Assembly: GCA_013285945.1 (NCBI GenBank)
Contig: JABDGP010000010.1
Location: 1-59,445 of the forward strand
Reading direction: 5' to 3'
DNA length: 59,445 nucleotides
DNA from: Bacteroidota bacterium
GTDB taxonomy: Bacteria; Bacteroidota; Bacteroidia; Cytophagales; Cyclobacteriaceae
The notes under the pieces were generated by a model. That model had not been told where the DNA came from, did no database searches, and worked only from the letters and a program-made list of their open reading frames with translations. Both the position numbers and the translations under genes were made by a program. This document shows, in pieces, positions 16,896 to 26,165 of the stretch; the stretch's first letter is position 1; each line of letters starts with the position of its first letter.

Positions 16896-18365
16896 ATGGC
16901 ATTTGGCTTTTCTCCGAAGTTTGAGTCCGAGTTACCTCTGGGTGATTTAACAAGGGAGCAATTCCTATTGCTCGGAATTGAATCTGCAAAAAAACTTGGC
17001 TGGGATATTGGAACGGTTACGACAAACGGTTTTGTTGCATATAGCAAGTTTTCGATGAGCTCTTGGAGTGAAGAAATTATTGTTAAAGTTTATGAAGAAC
17101 GGATTTCTTTGAAAAGCGAATGTACTGGTAGTCAATTATTTGATTGGGGGAAAAACAGAAGTAATATTGAAAATTTCATTCGGATTCTTCGAGATTTGAA
17201 GCAACAATCAAGTGTTGAAGAATTAAATCGAAAACATGAAGAGTTAAGTTCAACTATTATTAAAGATGAAAATATAGTTTCTGCAACACTATATTCTGGA
17301 AAAGAGAGATTCAAAAATTTCTTCTCACTATTTTTACCCACCGACGGCTATTTCATTACGCCGATACTTATCGATTTAAACATTGCAGTTTTTATTGCAG
17401 TGGCATTGAGCGGAGTTTCTATTTTGTCGCCAGATGGTCAAGCTCTGGTTAATTGGGGTGCAAATTTTAGGCCTGTAACTCTTGATGGACAAGCGTGGCG
17501 GTTATTTACGAGTTGTTTTATTCACATTGGAATAATCCACTTATTAATGAATATGTACGCCCTTGCTTATGTTGGCGTACTTCTTGAGCCACGATTGGGC
17601 AGAATACGGTTTTCATTTACCTACTTGTTTACTGGACTAATCGCCAGCACTGCAAGTCTTTGGTGGCATGACGTAACAGTAAGTGCTGGGGCTTCAGGGG
17701 CAATTTTCGGATTGTACGGAATATTCCTTTCAATGTTGACAACCGATTTAATAGAGAAATCTGCCAGAAAAGCGTTATTAACTAGCGTAATAATTTTTGT
17801 TGGATACAATTTATTGAATGGGTTGAAGGAGGGAATTGATAATGCGGCCCATCTGGGTGGATTATTGAGTGGTATAATAATCGGATTTACGTTCATTCCG
17901 GGGTTGAGAGATCCCGACGAATTGGATAGAAAAATTAAGCCTGTTTTTTTTGTTGCGATATTCATTTTTGGAATTATTCTGGCTGCCTATAAAACAACCC
18001 CGAATGATATTGTAAAATATGATAAGCGAATCAATGAATTTATTGGAATGGAGGAAATGGCCTTAAGTTTTTATCAATTGCCGCCATCGGCCTCTTCAGA
18101 AGATAAGCTTTATGAGTTGAATGAAAGAGGTATTTATTATTGGAAGGAGTGTATAAAATTGACGATGGAGTTAGACAAGCTGGATTTACCCGAATTGGTA
18201 CACGGAAGGGACGAATTGCTTATTGAATATTGTCAGCTGCGGATAAAAAGTTATGAGTTTATAGCCCAATCTATTAGAGAGAATACAAATCAATATCAAC
18301 CGAAAATTGACAGTCTCAATAAGAGCATTGAAGGAGTGGTTGGTTTATTAAAGAAAAAGCAGTGA
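16896..18365 (+). CDS. Rhomboid family intramembrane serine protease with N-terminal soluble domain
   Basis: Of 489 residues, about 1-150 are a soluble N-terminal domain of unknown type. The rhomboid core (about 158-360) follows, then about 120 mostly helical C-terminal residues. The catalytic serine is Ser267 in GASGAIFG and the partner His319 in NAAHLGG; the conserved HLLMN of helix 2 (residues about 213-217) is also present. Rhomboids cut transmembrane substrates within the bilayer. The family is often a six-helix core; extra domains on both sides are common in Bacteroidota. It is transcribed after the tmRNA terminator and converges on the DUF502 gene 15 bases away. Substrates are unknown. 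Confidence 0.93.
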   Translation: MAFGFSPKFESELPLGDLTREQFLLLGIESAKKLGWDIGTVTTNGFVAYSKFSMSSWSEEIIVKVYEERISLKSECTGSQLFDWGKNRSNIENFIRILRDLKQQSSVEELNRKHEELSSTIIKDENIVSATLYSGKERFKNFFSLFLPTDGYFITPILIDLNIAVFIAVALSGVSILSPDGQALVNWGANFRPVTLDGQAWRLFTSCFIHIGIIHLLMNMYALAYVGVLLEPRLGRIRFSFTYLFTGLIASTASLWWHDVTVSAGASGAIFGLYGIFLSMLTTDLIEKSARKALLTSVIIFVGYNLLNGLKEGIDNAAHLGGLLSGIIIGFTFIPGLRDPDELDRKIKPVFFVAIFIFGIILAAYKTTPNDIVKYDKRINEFIGMEEMALSFYQLPPSASSEDKLYELNERGIYYWKECIKLTMELDKLDLPELVHGRDELLIEYCQLRIKSYEFIAQSIRENTNQYQPKIDSLNKSIEGVVGLLKKKQ

Positions 18366-18380
18366 GAGTTAAACTCTAGG

Positions 18381-18944
18381 TCAATCCTCTGAAAAACCAG
18401 AAACTCCACCTGAAATGATAAACTTCATAGCAACCGGCCCAGAGATATTGAGTGGCTTCACGTTTTCCTTGGGTACAACAAAATGATCGCCGGCAACGGC
18501 ATAAGATTGAGGAAAATAAACTACGACCATATCCTTCAGACCCAACTCGGACAAGTCGGATTGTGTGATGAAACCTATTCGATGAAGCTGATTTTCCTTA
18601 TTTATTGTAACCAGCACGGGCCGGTCAAATTTCTTTTTATCGCCAACAAATGCGGCCAGCAAATCTTTGATTGATGAATAAACCAGTTTTACAAGTGGGA
18701 TTCGGCTTACCAGATGATCAAACCATTCTCCCAATCTTCTGAATGCAAAGATGGACGAGAAATAACCGAAAATCGTTATGGCTGTTAATATGATAACAAA
18801 ACCCAATCCCGGATACGGCAGGTTCAGCCGGCTATCCAACCACAAGAATGATACGTAAATAAAATAGGCGGTAGCAATTAACGGAACTATGAAGATAGTA
18901 CCGCTGAAAAAATACCTGATTATCCTTCGAAAGAAACCATTCAT
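18381..18944 (-). CDS. DUF502 domain-containing inner membrane protein
   Basis: The 187-residue product has two transmembrane helices near the N-terminus (YFFSGTIFIVPLIATAYFIYVSFLW; PGLGFVIILTAITIFGYFSSIFA) and then a beta-rich soluble part. The DUF502 signature SRIPLVKLVYSSIKDLLAAFVGDKKKFDRPVLVTI and the TQSDLSELGLKDMVVVYFPQSYAVAGDHFVVP stretch are clear. The biochemical role is unknown. It lies 17 bases downstream of miaA on the same strand and is probably co-transcribed with it. Confidence 0.88.
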   Translation of the reverse strand: MNGFFRRIIRYFFSGTIFIVPLIATAYFIYVSFLWLDSRLNLPYPGLGFVIILTAITIFGYFSSIFAFRRLGEWFDHLVSRIPLVKLVYSSIKDLLAAFVGDKKKFDRPVLVTINKENQLHRIGFITQSDLSELGLKDMVVVYFPQSYAVAGDHFVVPKENVKPLNISGPVAMKFIISGGVSGFSED

Positions 18945-18961
18945 TGCATAAATGTAAGTGA

Positions 18962-19861
18962 TTAACGACTAACGATTATTTCGCTGAGAAAATTCAGAAT
19001 TTGGGTTTCATTTTCAAACCATTTTATTTCTGCATCACGTTGAAACCAAGTGAGCTGGCGCTTGGCATATCGCCTTGAGTTTCTTTTGAGCAAACGGACT
19101 GTTTCGTCGTAATCATTTAGTCCGTCGAAGTAGTCAAAGATTTCGCGGTAGCCAACGGTTTGAAGTGCGTTGAGATTTTTGGAAGAATGAAATTGCCTGG
19201 CTTCTTCAAATAATCCTGTTTCAATCATTTTGTCCATTCGCGAGTCGATCCGCTGATAAAGTTCCTCCCGTGGAAGGGTCAATCCGATTTTAATAATATT
19301 GAATGGATGCTCAATTTTTTTAGAAACACGTAAAGACTTCATTGATTTTCCAGACGACCGAAGCAATTCTAGGCCACGCATGAGGCGATGCGGGTTTTGT
19401 TGATCAACAGTTGAAAAAAAATCAGGATCAGCATCGGCCACTTGTTGCTGAAGCCAGCCCAACCCGTGAATTCGATATTCTTCAATAATTTCCTCACGTA
19501 ATCCTGTAGGAACGTTGGGCATTTCATCAAACCCTTCCAGCGCTGCTTTGACGTAAAGGCCGGAGCCGCCAACCAATACAACCCAATCGTAGCTTTCAAA
19601 CAATGAATTGATTAAAGAAATCGCATCTCGTCCATATTGTCCGGCATCGTAGGTATCGTGTATTGATTTATTTCCGACAAAATGGTGGGTAATTTTCTTC
19701 AATTCTTCAGGTGATGGTTTGGCCGTGCCAATCGTCAGTTCTTTAAAGATTTGCCGTGAATCTGCCGAAATGATTTCAGCACGGAGTTTTTCTGCCACCG
19801 AAATAGCCGCTGCGGTTTTACCCACAGCGGTTGGCCCTACAATGACAACTAACCTTTTCAC
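18962..19861 (-). CDS. miaA: tRNA dimethylallyltransferase
   Basis: This 299-residue enzyme transfers a dimethylallyl group to N6 of A37 in tRNAs reading UNN codons. The P-loop GPTAVGKT (residues 9-16), the substrate motif SADSRQIF (32-39), GGSGLYVKA, NPHRLMRGLE and the C-terminal KRNSRRYAKRQLTWFQRD are all diagnostic. Length is normal for the family. The start is the ATG at 19861, the end of a short divergent gap shared with the small gene at 19949. Confidence 0.97.
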   Translation of the reverse strand: MKRLVVIVGPTAVGKTAAAISVAEKLRAEIISADSRQIFKELTIGTAKPSPEELKKITHHFVGNKSIHDTYDAGQYGRDAISLINSLFESYDWVVLVGGSGLYVKAALEGFDEMPNVPTGLREEIIEEYRIHGLGWLQQQVADADPDFFSTVDQQNPHRLMRGLELLRSSGKSMKSLRVSKKIEHPFNIIKIGLTLPREELYQRIDSRMDKMIETGLFEEARQFHSSKNLNALQTVGYREIFDYFDGLNDYDETVRLLKRNSRRYAKRQLTWFQRDAEIKWFENETQILNFLSEIIVSR

Positions 19862-19948
19862 CGTGCAAAAGTAGGAATTCGCATTTGGTCATTTGCACTT
19901 TGAGTCTTCTGTTTTCATCCGTAACTTGCGCTTCAATCCACTACGAAA

Positions 19949-20221
19949 ATGATCAAATACACTAACCAGTTTCTGGCTAAACTTGAAGACCTGATAGCTG
20001 AATCGGATTATATCCTTCGCTACGAAAAGGGGAATTTCAAGGCCGGCTACTGTTTGCTGCGTGAGCAAAAAATTATGATCGTAAATAAGTTTTTCACCAT
20101 GGAAGGCAAAATCAATGCCCTATTGGATATCCTTAAAACTGTGCCGCTGGAGACAACCAAATTCTCTGAAAAGAATTTGAAGTTGTATGAAGAACTGACA
20201 AAAGCCGAAGTAAGTATTTGA
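19949..20221 (+). CDS. Small conserved hypothetical protein
   Basis: The 90-residue protein begins MIKYTNQFLAKLEDLIAESDY and continues with a two-strand-like segment (ILRYEKGNFKAGYCLLREQKIMIVNKFF) and a helical end (MEGKINALLDILKTV, NLKLYEELTKAEVS). I do not recognise a named family, although it has the look of a small conserved Bacteroidota protein. It has no signal peptide or membrane segment. It lies 26 bases upstream of the MBL-fold hydrolase gene and is probably in the same operon as that gene and the RqcH-like gene. Confidence 0.72.
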   Translation: MIKYTNQFLAKLEDLIAESDYILRYEKGNFKAGYCLLREQKIMIVNKFFTMEGKINALLDILKTVPLETTKFSEKNLKLYEELTKAEVSI

Positions 20222-20247
20222 TCTGATTCATTTCAATAGTTCTATCC

Positions 20248-21009
20248 TTGAAAATCACATTCCTCGGCACTGGCACTTCTCAGGGCGTGCCCGTGATCGG
20301 GTGTCAATGTGAGGTGTGCAGGTCTCTCGATTATCGCGATAAGCGACTACGTGTTTCAGTGTTCTTGGAGATCGGCGATAAAAACCTTGTGATTGATACC
20401 GGCCCTGATTTTCGCCAGCAAATGCTTCGGGAAAGGATCAATCGACTGGACGCTATTCTGCTTACGCATTCGCACAAAGATCATATCGCAGGATTGGACG
20501 ATGTGCGTGCATTTAATTTTTTGCAAAAGGAGGGGATGCCGATCTACGGTATGCCAAAAACATTGGAGCAGGTGCGAAAGGAGTTTTACTATGCTTTTGA
20601 AGGTGAAAAATATCCGGGTACTCCCGAATTGCAATTGCATGAAATTGATCAAGCCAAATTCTCGATCAATGGTATTTCAATCATCCCGTTGCCGGTAATG
20701 CACCTGCGAATGCCGGTGTTGGGATTTCGGATAGGAGATTTCAGCTATATCACCGATGCCAACTTTATTCCCGAAGAGACTTTTGAGAAATTGAAAGACA
20801 CACGGGTTTTAGTGTTGAATGCCTTGCAAAAAGACACTCATGTTTCTCATTTTACATTGGAACAGGCTATTGTGCAGGCCGAACGAATTGGAGCTGAACA
20901 AACATATTTCACCCATATCAGCCACAAAATGGGCTTACACCAACAGGTAAGTAAAGAGTTGCCACCATCAATGGCATTGGCACATGACGGCCTGACCGTA
21001 TCTTTGTAA
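20248..21009 (+). CDS. MBL-fold metal-dependent hydrolase (PhnP-like)
   Basis: This 253-residue metallo-beta-lactamase-fold protein uses a TTG start at 20248; the fold begins directly at KITFLGTGTSQGVPVIGC, so no upstream start is needed. The metal site THSHKDH covers residues 73-79, and GADQTYFTHISH-like His residues follow near the C-terminus (TYFTHISHKMG). Cys19, Cys21 and Cys24 (GCQCEVC) match the extra zinc-binding cysteines of PhnP-type phosphodiesterases, so a cyclic phosphodiester substrate is plausible; the exact substrate is not established. The next gene starts two bases after its stop. Confidence 0.88.
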   Translation: MKITFLGTGTSQGVPVIGCQCEVCRSLDYRDKRLRVSVFLEIGDKNLVIDTGPDFRQQMLRERINRLDAILLTHSHKDHIAGLDDVRAFNFLQKEGMPIYGMPKTLEQVRKEFYYAFEGEKYPGTPELQLHEIDQAKFSINGISIIPLPVMHLRMPVLGFRIGDFSYITDANFIPEETFEKLKDTRVLVLNALQKDTHVSHFTLEQAIVQAERIGAEQTYFTHISHKMGLHQQVSKELPPSMALAHDGLTVSL

Positions 21010-21011
21010 CA

Positions 21012-22562
21012 GTGCACAATAATTTTTATTTCCTTCGGCAGCTTAGCGCCCGGCTCAATGAGTCAATCATTGGTTATACACTGGTTTCCTGTTTTAGCCA
21101 GAATAAAGACGAACTGATCATTGAACTCAATAATTCAACCAATTCTTTTTTCATAAAAACTAATCTGGCACCCGGGTTTTGCTGCCTTTCGTTTCCAAAG
21201 AATTTTCATCGTGCAAGGAAAAACAGTATTGACCTTTTCAAAGATTTGATTTTGAAGAAAGTGATTTTAGTCACTCAATTTGAAAATGAACGAAGCTTTC
21301 TAATCCAACTAGAAGATCAGTATTCTTTGATTTTCAAAATGCATAACAACTTTGCGAATGTTTTGTTTTTAAAAGAAGACGCTGTAGTTGAGATTTTCAG
21401 AAACCATTTGCAGGCCGACTTTCAGATAAAGCCCGCCGACCTTAACCGCTCCATCGACTTTGGTAAGGACGGCTTCCTGCAAACGACTTCGTTAAGTTCA
21501 ACTTATTTCACCTTGGGAAAAGTAGTTTGGGATTATCTCGAGGAGAAGGGCTTTAAGCCACTGGAAAGACATGCTCAATGGAGATTGTTTGAACAGACTT
21601 TACAGCTTTTAGAGAAGCCAAAGTATTATCTTATTGAGCGGAAAGGTAAACTGATATTTAGCCTTCTTCCTTTTTCGGATAAAACCGAAGAATTCTCTGA
21701 TCCGATAACAGCAGTAAATGAATTCTCTGAAAGACAGGTTCATACAGACGTTTTTCAAAGGGAAAAGAATGAGATCACCAATCGGCTTCACATAAAACTG
21801 AAAGGCAGCAATAGCTATTTGAAAAAGAATGGCCAAAAGTTGAACGAATTGATCAACGATCATCATTATGAGCTGTGGGCGGATTTGATCATGGCCAACT
21901 TGAACTCTATCAAAACCGGGCAGGAGAAAGCTTCAATCCCGAGTTTTTATGATGAAAGCATTGTCGAGATAAAATTGAAAAGAGAACTGAGCCCGCAAAA
22001 GAACGCTGAAATCTTTTACCGTAAAGCAAAGAATCAGCAGATAGAAATCAACAAATTGAAGGAAGCTATTGCTCAGAAGGAAAATGAAATTAAAAACCTG
22101 GGCCGATGGATTGATTCAGTCGGAAAAACTGAAGATATAAAAGAGCTTAGAAAAGTAGGTGAAGAAGCTGGTCTTAATAGAAAAGCGCAAGGGCAGGTTG
22201 AGAATTTGCCATTTCACGAATTTGAGTTTAAGGGCTACAAAATTTTGGTGGGCAGGAATGCCGAGGCCAATGATAAACTGACCTTAAAATTTTCTTACAA
22301 GGATGATCTATGGCTTCATGCCAAAGATGTGGCCGGATCTCATGTACTTATTAAATGTCAATCCGGTAAAAGTTTCCCTAAAGATGTTATCGAATTTGCT
22401 GCTGGCTTGGCAGCCTACAATTCAAAACGTAAAAATGAATCACTTTGCCCCGTTGCCTTTACACAGAAAAAATATGTCCGCAAGCGCAAGGGCGATCCCG
22501 CAGGAATGGTGGTGGTAGAAAGAGAAGAAGTTATTTTGGTAGCGCCCTACATTAGTCAATAG
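21012..22562 (+). CDS. RqcH/NFACT-family ribosome quality-control protein
   Basis: The 516-residue protein starts with GTG at 21012, two bases after the upstream stop, implying translational coupling. It has the NFACT layout: an N-terminal domain (about 1-230), a helical coiled-coil middle (ELSPQKNAEIFYRKAKNQQ, about 325-390) and the NFACT-R (DUF814) domain in the last 120 residues, with FKGYKILVGRNAEANDKLT and DDLWLHAKDVAGSHVLIK. In bacteria RqcH binds obstructed 50S subunits and adds alanine tails that mark nascent chains for degradation. The N-terminal domain is more divergent than in Firmicutes. Older annotation as fibronectin-binding protein is misleading. Confidence 0.88.
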   Translation: MHNNFYFLRQLSARLNESIIGYTLVSCFSQNKDELIIELNNSTNSFFIKTNLAPGFCCLSFPKNFHRARKNSIDLFKDLILKKVILVTQFENERSFLIQLEDQYSLIFKMHNNFANVLFLKEDAVVEIFRNHLQADFQIKPADLNRSIDFGKDGFLQTTSLSSTYFTLGKVVWDYLEEKGFKPLERHAQWRLFEQTLQLLEKPKYYLIERKGKLIFSLLPFSDKTEEFSDPITAVNEFSERQVHTDVFQREKNEITNRLHIKLKGSNSYLKKNGQKLNELINDHHYELWADLIMANLNSIKTGQEKASIPSFYDESIVEIKLKRELSPQKNAEIFYRKAKNQQIEINKLKEAIAQKENEIKNLGRWIDSVGKTEDIKELRKVGEEAGLNRKAQGQVENLPFHEFEFKGYKILVGRNAEANDKLTLKFSYKDDLWLHAKDVAGSHVLIKCQSGKSFPKDVIEFAAGLAAYNSKRKNESLCPVAFTQKKYVRKRKGDPAGMVVVEREEVILVAPYISQ

Positions 22563-22577
22563 ACACAGGCATTGGGG

Positions 22578-22629
22578 AGTAGTCATTGGCCATGCGGCTA
22601 ATAACCAGTGCCCAATCCTAATGACTACT
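22578..22629. repeat. Inverted repeat between convergent genes
   Basis: AGTAGTCATT (22578-22587) and AATGACTACT (22620-22629) are perfect 10-bp inverted arms separated by 32 bases, lying between the RqcH stop and the pyruvate kinase stop and covering the last codons of the latter. No T-run follows, so a classical terminator is doubtful, but it may serve both convergent transcripts. Confidence 0.5.
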
Positions 22630-24052
22630 TAACAACATTCACTTTAATCGTATTGGTTCTGCCGCGTTCGTTGATTGGCATGCTGGCAAGTACAATAAAA
22701 ATATCTCCTGATTTCACGTGTCCGTCGCGCTTGAGGATCTCTTCAACATCAGCGATAGTTTCGTCGGTGCTTGAAGCTTTGTCGTAATGATAGGCGCGTG
22801 TAGCCCAGACTAAATTCATCGTGTTGATGATCTCCTTGTTGCTGGTGAATGCAAAAATATTTGTTTCCGGCCGATGTGACGCTGCTTTGTAGGCACTGTA
22901 TCCTTGCAATGTCATACCCACAATAGCTTTGGCTTTTACGTCTTTGGCAAGTTTACAGGCGGTAAGGATCAGGTTATCGTTAAAAAAATTGGGTGACTTC
23001 GGGTCCACATCGTGGAAGTGATAAAAGATGTTTCCCTGTTTTTCTACCGAACCGATGGTGCGTACCATACTTCGGATTACTTCGATTGGATATTTTCCAG
23101 CAGCAGTTTCAGCGGAAAGCATTAACGCATCGGCACCATCCATCACGGCATTGGCCACATCGTTGGTTTCTGCACGTGTGGGGCGAGGGTTTTCGATCAT
23201 GCTCTCCATCATCTGGGTAGCTACGATTACAGGTTTAGCTGCTTTATTGCATTTGTCGACAAGCATTTTCTGAACCATCGGTACTTCTTCCATCCAGATC
23301 TCAACGCCAAGGTCACCCCGTGCTACCATCACGGCATCGGTGGCTTCAATGATGGCGTCAATATTTTCGAGTGCCTCCGGTTTTTCGATTTTAGCTACAA
23401 CACGTGTGGTAGCCTTGCTTCTTTTAATGATGTCTTTAATAATCTCGATGTCGGCAGCTTTGCGTACAAAGGAAAGTGCTACCCAGTCAACATTGTGTTT
23501 TAAACCGAACTCGAGATCGGTCATATCTTTTTCCGTCAGCGAGGGTGCGGTCACTTTGGTGAAGGGCAAATTGATTCCTTTGCGCGGCTTAAGAGGACCG
23601 CCGTAGATCACAGTACATAACACCTCAGTTTTCCGGACTTCTTTTACCTTCAGTTCAATCTTCCCGTCATCGATAAGCACCATGTCACCTACTTTCACAT
23701 CGTGAGGAAGGTTTTCGTAAGACGTACTAACGATTTCATTGTTGCCAACCAATTGTTTGGTAGTGATGGTCAATTCCTGTCCTTGTTTCAGCTCAACACC
23801 TGGCTGCACATCATTCACTCGTATTTTTGGGCCTTGCAAATCTTGCAATAGCGCTACGGTAGTTCCCAGTTCTTGGTTCAATTCACGCACATAATTGATC
23901 ACTTTGAGGTGGTCTTCGTGAGTGCCGTGTGAGAAATTCAGACGAAAAACATCTACACCTTCTTTAAGTAAGGCGCGCAACATTTCTTTAGAGCTCGATG
24001 CGGGGCCTACGGTGGCTACTATTTTTGTTTTGTTGTAAGAGATGCGTTCCAT
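22625..24052 (-). CDS. pyk: Pyruvate kinase
   Basis: This 475-residue enzyme makes pyruvate and ATP from phosphoenolpyruvate in glycolysis. Diagnostic segments are KIVATVGPASSS at the N-terminus, FRLNFSHG, the active-site lysine in RVVAKIEKPEALENID, MVARGDLGVEIWMEEVP and KPVIVATQMMESMI. The C-terminal regulatory domain follows (IVGMTLQGYSAYKAASHRP). Length is normal. It is the second gene of a minus-strand pair, 16 bases after the IPExxxVDY gene. Confidence 0.98.
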   Translation of the reverse strand: MERISYNKTKIVATVGPASSSKEMLRALLKEGVDVFRLNFSHGTHEDHLKVINYVRELNQELGTTVALLQDLQGPKIRVNDVQPGVELKQGQELTITTKQLVGNNEIVSTSYENLPHDVKVGDMVLIDDGKIELKVKEVRKTEVLCTVIYGGPLKPRKGINLPFTKVTAPSLTEKDMTDLEFGLKHNVDWVALSFVRKAADIEIIKDIIKRSKATTRVVAKIEKPEALENIDAIIEATDAVMVARGDLGVEIWMEEVPMVQKMLVDKCNKAAKPVIVATQMMESMIENPRPTRAETNDVANAVMDGADALMLSAETAAGKYPIEVIRSMVRTIGSVEKQGNIFYHFHDVDPKSPNFFNDNLILTACKLAKDVKAKAIVGMTLQGYSAYKAASHRPETNIFAFTSNKEIINTMNLVWATRAYHYDKASSTDETIADVEEILKRDGHVKSGDIFIVLASMPINERGRTNTIKVNVVK

Positions 24053-24068
24053 TGAACAGGGTTGGGGG

Positions 24069-24491
24069 TTAAAAAATAAAGTGCTCTTTTGATTTTAAAG
24101 CGGCCAAAGGTATGAAAGCGGCTAATTCAATGGAAGGAATATTGTGCAAGAGTTCCTGCAAACGATTGTGGTCTGCAAAAGCCTCGCCCTGGGCCATTAA
24201 TATGAAATCAAAATGAGGATGTTCGGGTACGAGCAGGTCCTTGGCACTACCTTCTTCATTGGGTTTATTCCTAAATAGTTTAAGTAAATTGATCTCACTG
24301 CTTTGGGAATAGTACAGATAGGAATTTTTCGTTTTGTTTTTGCCCATCAATTCAAAGTCATCCATTTTTTTAAGCTTACTGCCAAGTGATTGGTTAATTT
24401 CCCAAGCCAGTTTATAGACTTTAACGGTAGAACTAATCCCAAATAAATCAAAGTCAAACGAGTACTCGATATCAAGCCTTTTTTTCTTCAT
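24069..24491 (-). CDS. IPExxxVDY family protein
   Basis: The 140-residue soluble protein (MKKKRLDIEYSFDFDLFGISSTVKVYKLAWEIN at the start) resembles a Bacteroidota family named for a conserved motif near the C-terminus; the corresponding segment here reads IPSIELAAFIPL, so the motif is degenerate. The family is usually encoded next to pyruvate kinase and acyl carrier protein genes, exactly as here, which strengthens the call. Function unknown. It is divergent from acpP and probably co-transcribed with pyk. Confidence 0.7.
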   Translation of the reverse strand: MKKKRLDIEYSFDFDLFGISSTVKVYKLAWEINQSLGSKLKKMDDFELMGKNKTKNSYLYYSQSSEINLLKLFRNKPNEEGSAKDLLVPEHPHFDFILMAQGEAFADHNRLQELLHNIPSIELAAFIPLAALKSKEHFIF

Positions 24492-24586
24492 TCAACACAG
24501 ATATTCAATTTTACGGATCGTTCCTGACCTCGAATTTTATGGTCATTTTTACCAAATTGCGCTATTGGCAGGGCAAAAGCAAAAAG

Positions 24587-24618
24587 TTTGACAATCTCCC
24601 CCCAAATCCCTTTCTTTG
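24587..24618 (+). promoter_or_regulatory. Candidate acpP promoter
   Basis: TTTG at 24587-24590 and TTTCTTTG at 24611-24618 are exactly 20 bases apart, a near-consensus Bacteroidota -33/-7 pair (the TA of the -7 box is TT). The ATG of acpP at 24651 would have a leader of about 28 bases. Confidence 0.5.
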
Positions 24619-24650
24619 CATCGTTTTTTGAATCTCTAAACCTTACAATC

Positions 24651-24890
24651 ATGTCTGAAATTGCACAAAAAGTAAAGCAGATCATCATCGACAAACTGGG
24701 CGTGGAAGAGTCGGAAGTTACCCCTGAGGCAAGCTTCACCAACGATCTTGGCGCTGATAGTCTTGACACCGTAGAACTCATTATGGAGTTCGAAAAAGAA
24801 TTCAACCTCTCCATTCCTGATGATCAGGCCGAGAACATCGCAACTGTAGGACAGGCGATTTCTTATTTGGAAGAGAACGTGAAGAAATAA
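24651..24890 (+). CDS. acpP: Acyl carrier protein
   Basis: The 79-residue acidic protein carries growing acyl chains in type II fatty acid synthesis. The phosphopantetheine site is Ser37 in [13 protein letters not shown]. The ATG at 24651 is chosen because it gives the canonical start [17 protein letters not shown]; the frame extends upstream, but that would read through the likely promoter. fabF follows after 20 bases and rnc after that, a conserved order in bacteria. Confidence 0.98.
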   Translation: MSEIAQKVKQIIIDKLGVEESEVTPEASFTNDLGADSLDTVELIMEFEKEFNLSIPDDQAENIATVGQAISYLEENVKK

Positions 24891-24910
24891 TTCCACTGTA
24901 TCGCCATCGC

Positions 24911-26161
24911 ATGACTTTCAAACGGGTTGTAATTACAGGCGCTGGCGCGCTTACTGCCATTGGCAACACGCTCCATGAATATTGGGACGGATTGAAGAAT
25001 GGGAAAAGTGGCGCTGCCGCAATTACCAAGTTTGATACGACCAAATTCAAAACCAAGTTTGCCTGCGAGGTAAGGGGTTTTGATCCTGAGAAATTTATTG
25101 ATCGTAAAGAATCCAGAAAGATGGATCCATTTACGCAATATGCTATGGCGGTAGTAGATGAAGCCATAAAAAATGCCAACCTTCCGCTGGCCGACTTAAA
25201 CCCTGACCGTGTAGGCGTGATCTGGGGTTCGGGCATCGGGGGGTTGCTTACTTTTCAGGAAGAAATGCGTGGCTATGCAGCCGGCGATGGCACTCCAAGG
25301 TTCAATCCTTTCTTCATTCCAAAGATGATCCCCGACCTCAGCGCAGGTCACATTTCCATTAAATATGGATTTCGGGGCCCCAACTATGTAACGGTTTCTG
25401 CATGCGCATCTTCTACCAATGCAATCTATGATGCTTATACCTATTTGAAATTAGGAAAGGCAGACATTATTGTCTCTGGCGGATCGGAAGCGGCAGTTTG
25501 TATTGCCGGTGTTGGTGGCTTTAATGCGTTGAAGGCACTTTCCGAACGTAATGACTCACCCGAGACGGCATCTCGTCCTTATGACAAAGACCGGGATGGT
25601 TTTGTCCTGGGCGAAGGCGCAGGAGCATTGATTCTGGAAGAATATGAACACGCAAAAAAACGCGGAGCGAAAATTTACGGCGAGATCATCGGCGGTGGAA
25701 TGAGCGCAGATGCCTATCACATCACAGCTCCGCATCCCGAAGGCGCAGGCATTATTAAAGTGATGGAGCACGCACTTGAAGAGGCTGGCATCAAGCCCGA
25801 AGAAGTTGACTACATCAATACGCATGGCACTTCTACACCGCTTGGCGATGTTGGCGAAATCAAAGCAATTCAAAAAGTATTTGGTGAGCATGCCTATAAA
25901 TTGAATATCAGTTCTACTAAGAGTATGACGGGTCACTTGCTGGGAGCAGCCGGTGCAGTTGAAACGATTGCCTGTTTGCTCGCGATCAACGAAAGTATTG
26001 TCCCCCCCACGATCAACCATTTTACCGACGATCCGGAGATTGACCCCAAACTCAACCTTACATTTAACAAAGCCCAGCACCGCAAAGTGAATGTTGCCTT
26101 GAGCAACACTTTCGGCTTTGGAGGTCACAACTTCTCGATTATCATCAGAAAAGCAGAGTAA
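24911..26161 (+). CDS. fabF: 3-oxoacyl-[acyl-carrier-protein] synthase II
   Basis: This 416-residue condensing enzyme elongates acyl-ACP with malonyl-ACP. The catalytic triad is Cys165 (VSACASSTNAI), His305 (NTHGTSTPLGD) and His342 (SMTGHLLGAAGAVE). The N-terminus (RVVITGAGALTAIGN) and the C-terminal GFGGHNFSIII are typical. It lies between acpP and rnc, its biosynthetic partner and its usual downstream neighbour. Confidence 0.98.
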   Translation: MTFKRVVITGAGALTAIGNTLHEYWDGLKNGKSGAAAITKFDTTKFKTKFACEVRGFDPEKFIDRKESRKMDPFTQYAMAVVDEAIKNANLPLADLNPDRVGVIWGSGIGGLLTFQEEMRGYAAGDGTPRFNPFFIPKMIPDLSAGHISIKYGFRGPNYVTVSACASSTNAIYDAYTYLKLGKADIIVSGGSEAAVCIAGVGGFNALKALSERNDSPETASRPYDKDRDGFVLGEGAGALILEEYEHAKKRGAKIYGEIIGGGMSADAYHITAPHPEGAGIIKVMEHALEEAGIKPEEVDYINTHGTSTPLGDVGEIKAIQKVFGEHAYKLNISSTKSMTGHLLGAAGAVETIACLLAINESIVPPTINHFTDDPEIDPKLNLTFNKAQHRKVNVALSNTFGFGGHNFSIIIRKAE

Positions 26162-26165
26162 GTTT

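Noticed and set aside
21012-22562. Fibronectin-binding adhesin
   Set aside because: The NFACT layout without signal peptide indicates the cytoplasmic ribosome quality-control factor; the adhesin name is a historical annotation.
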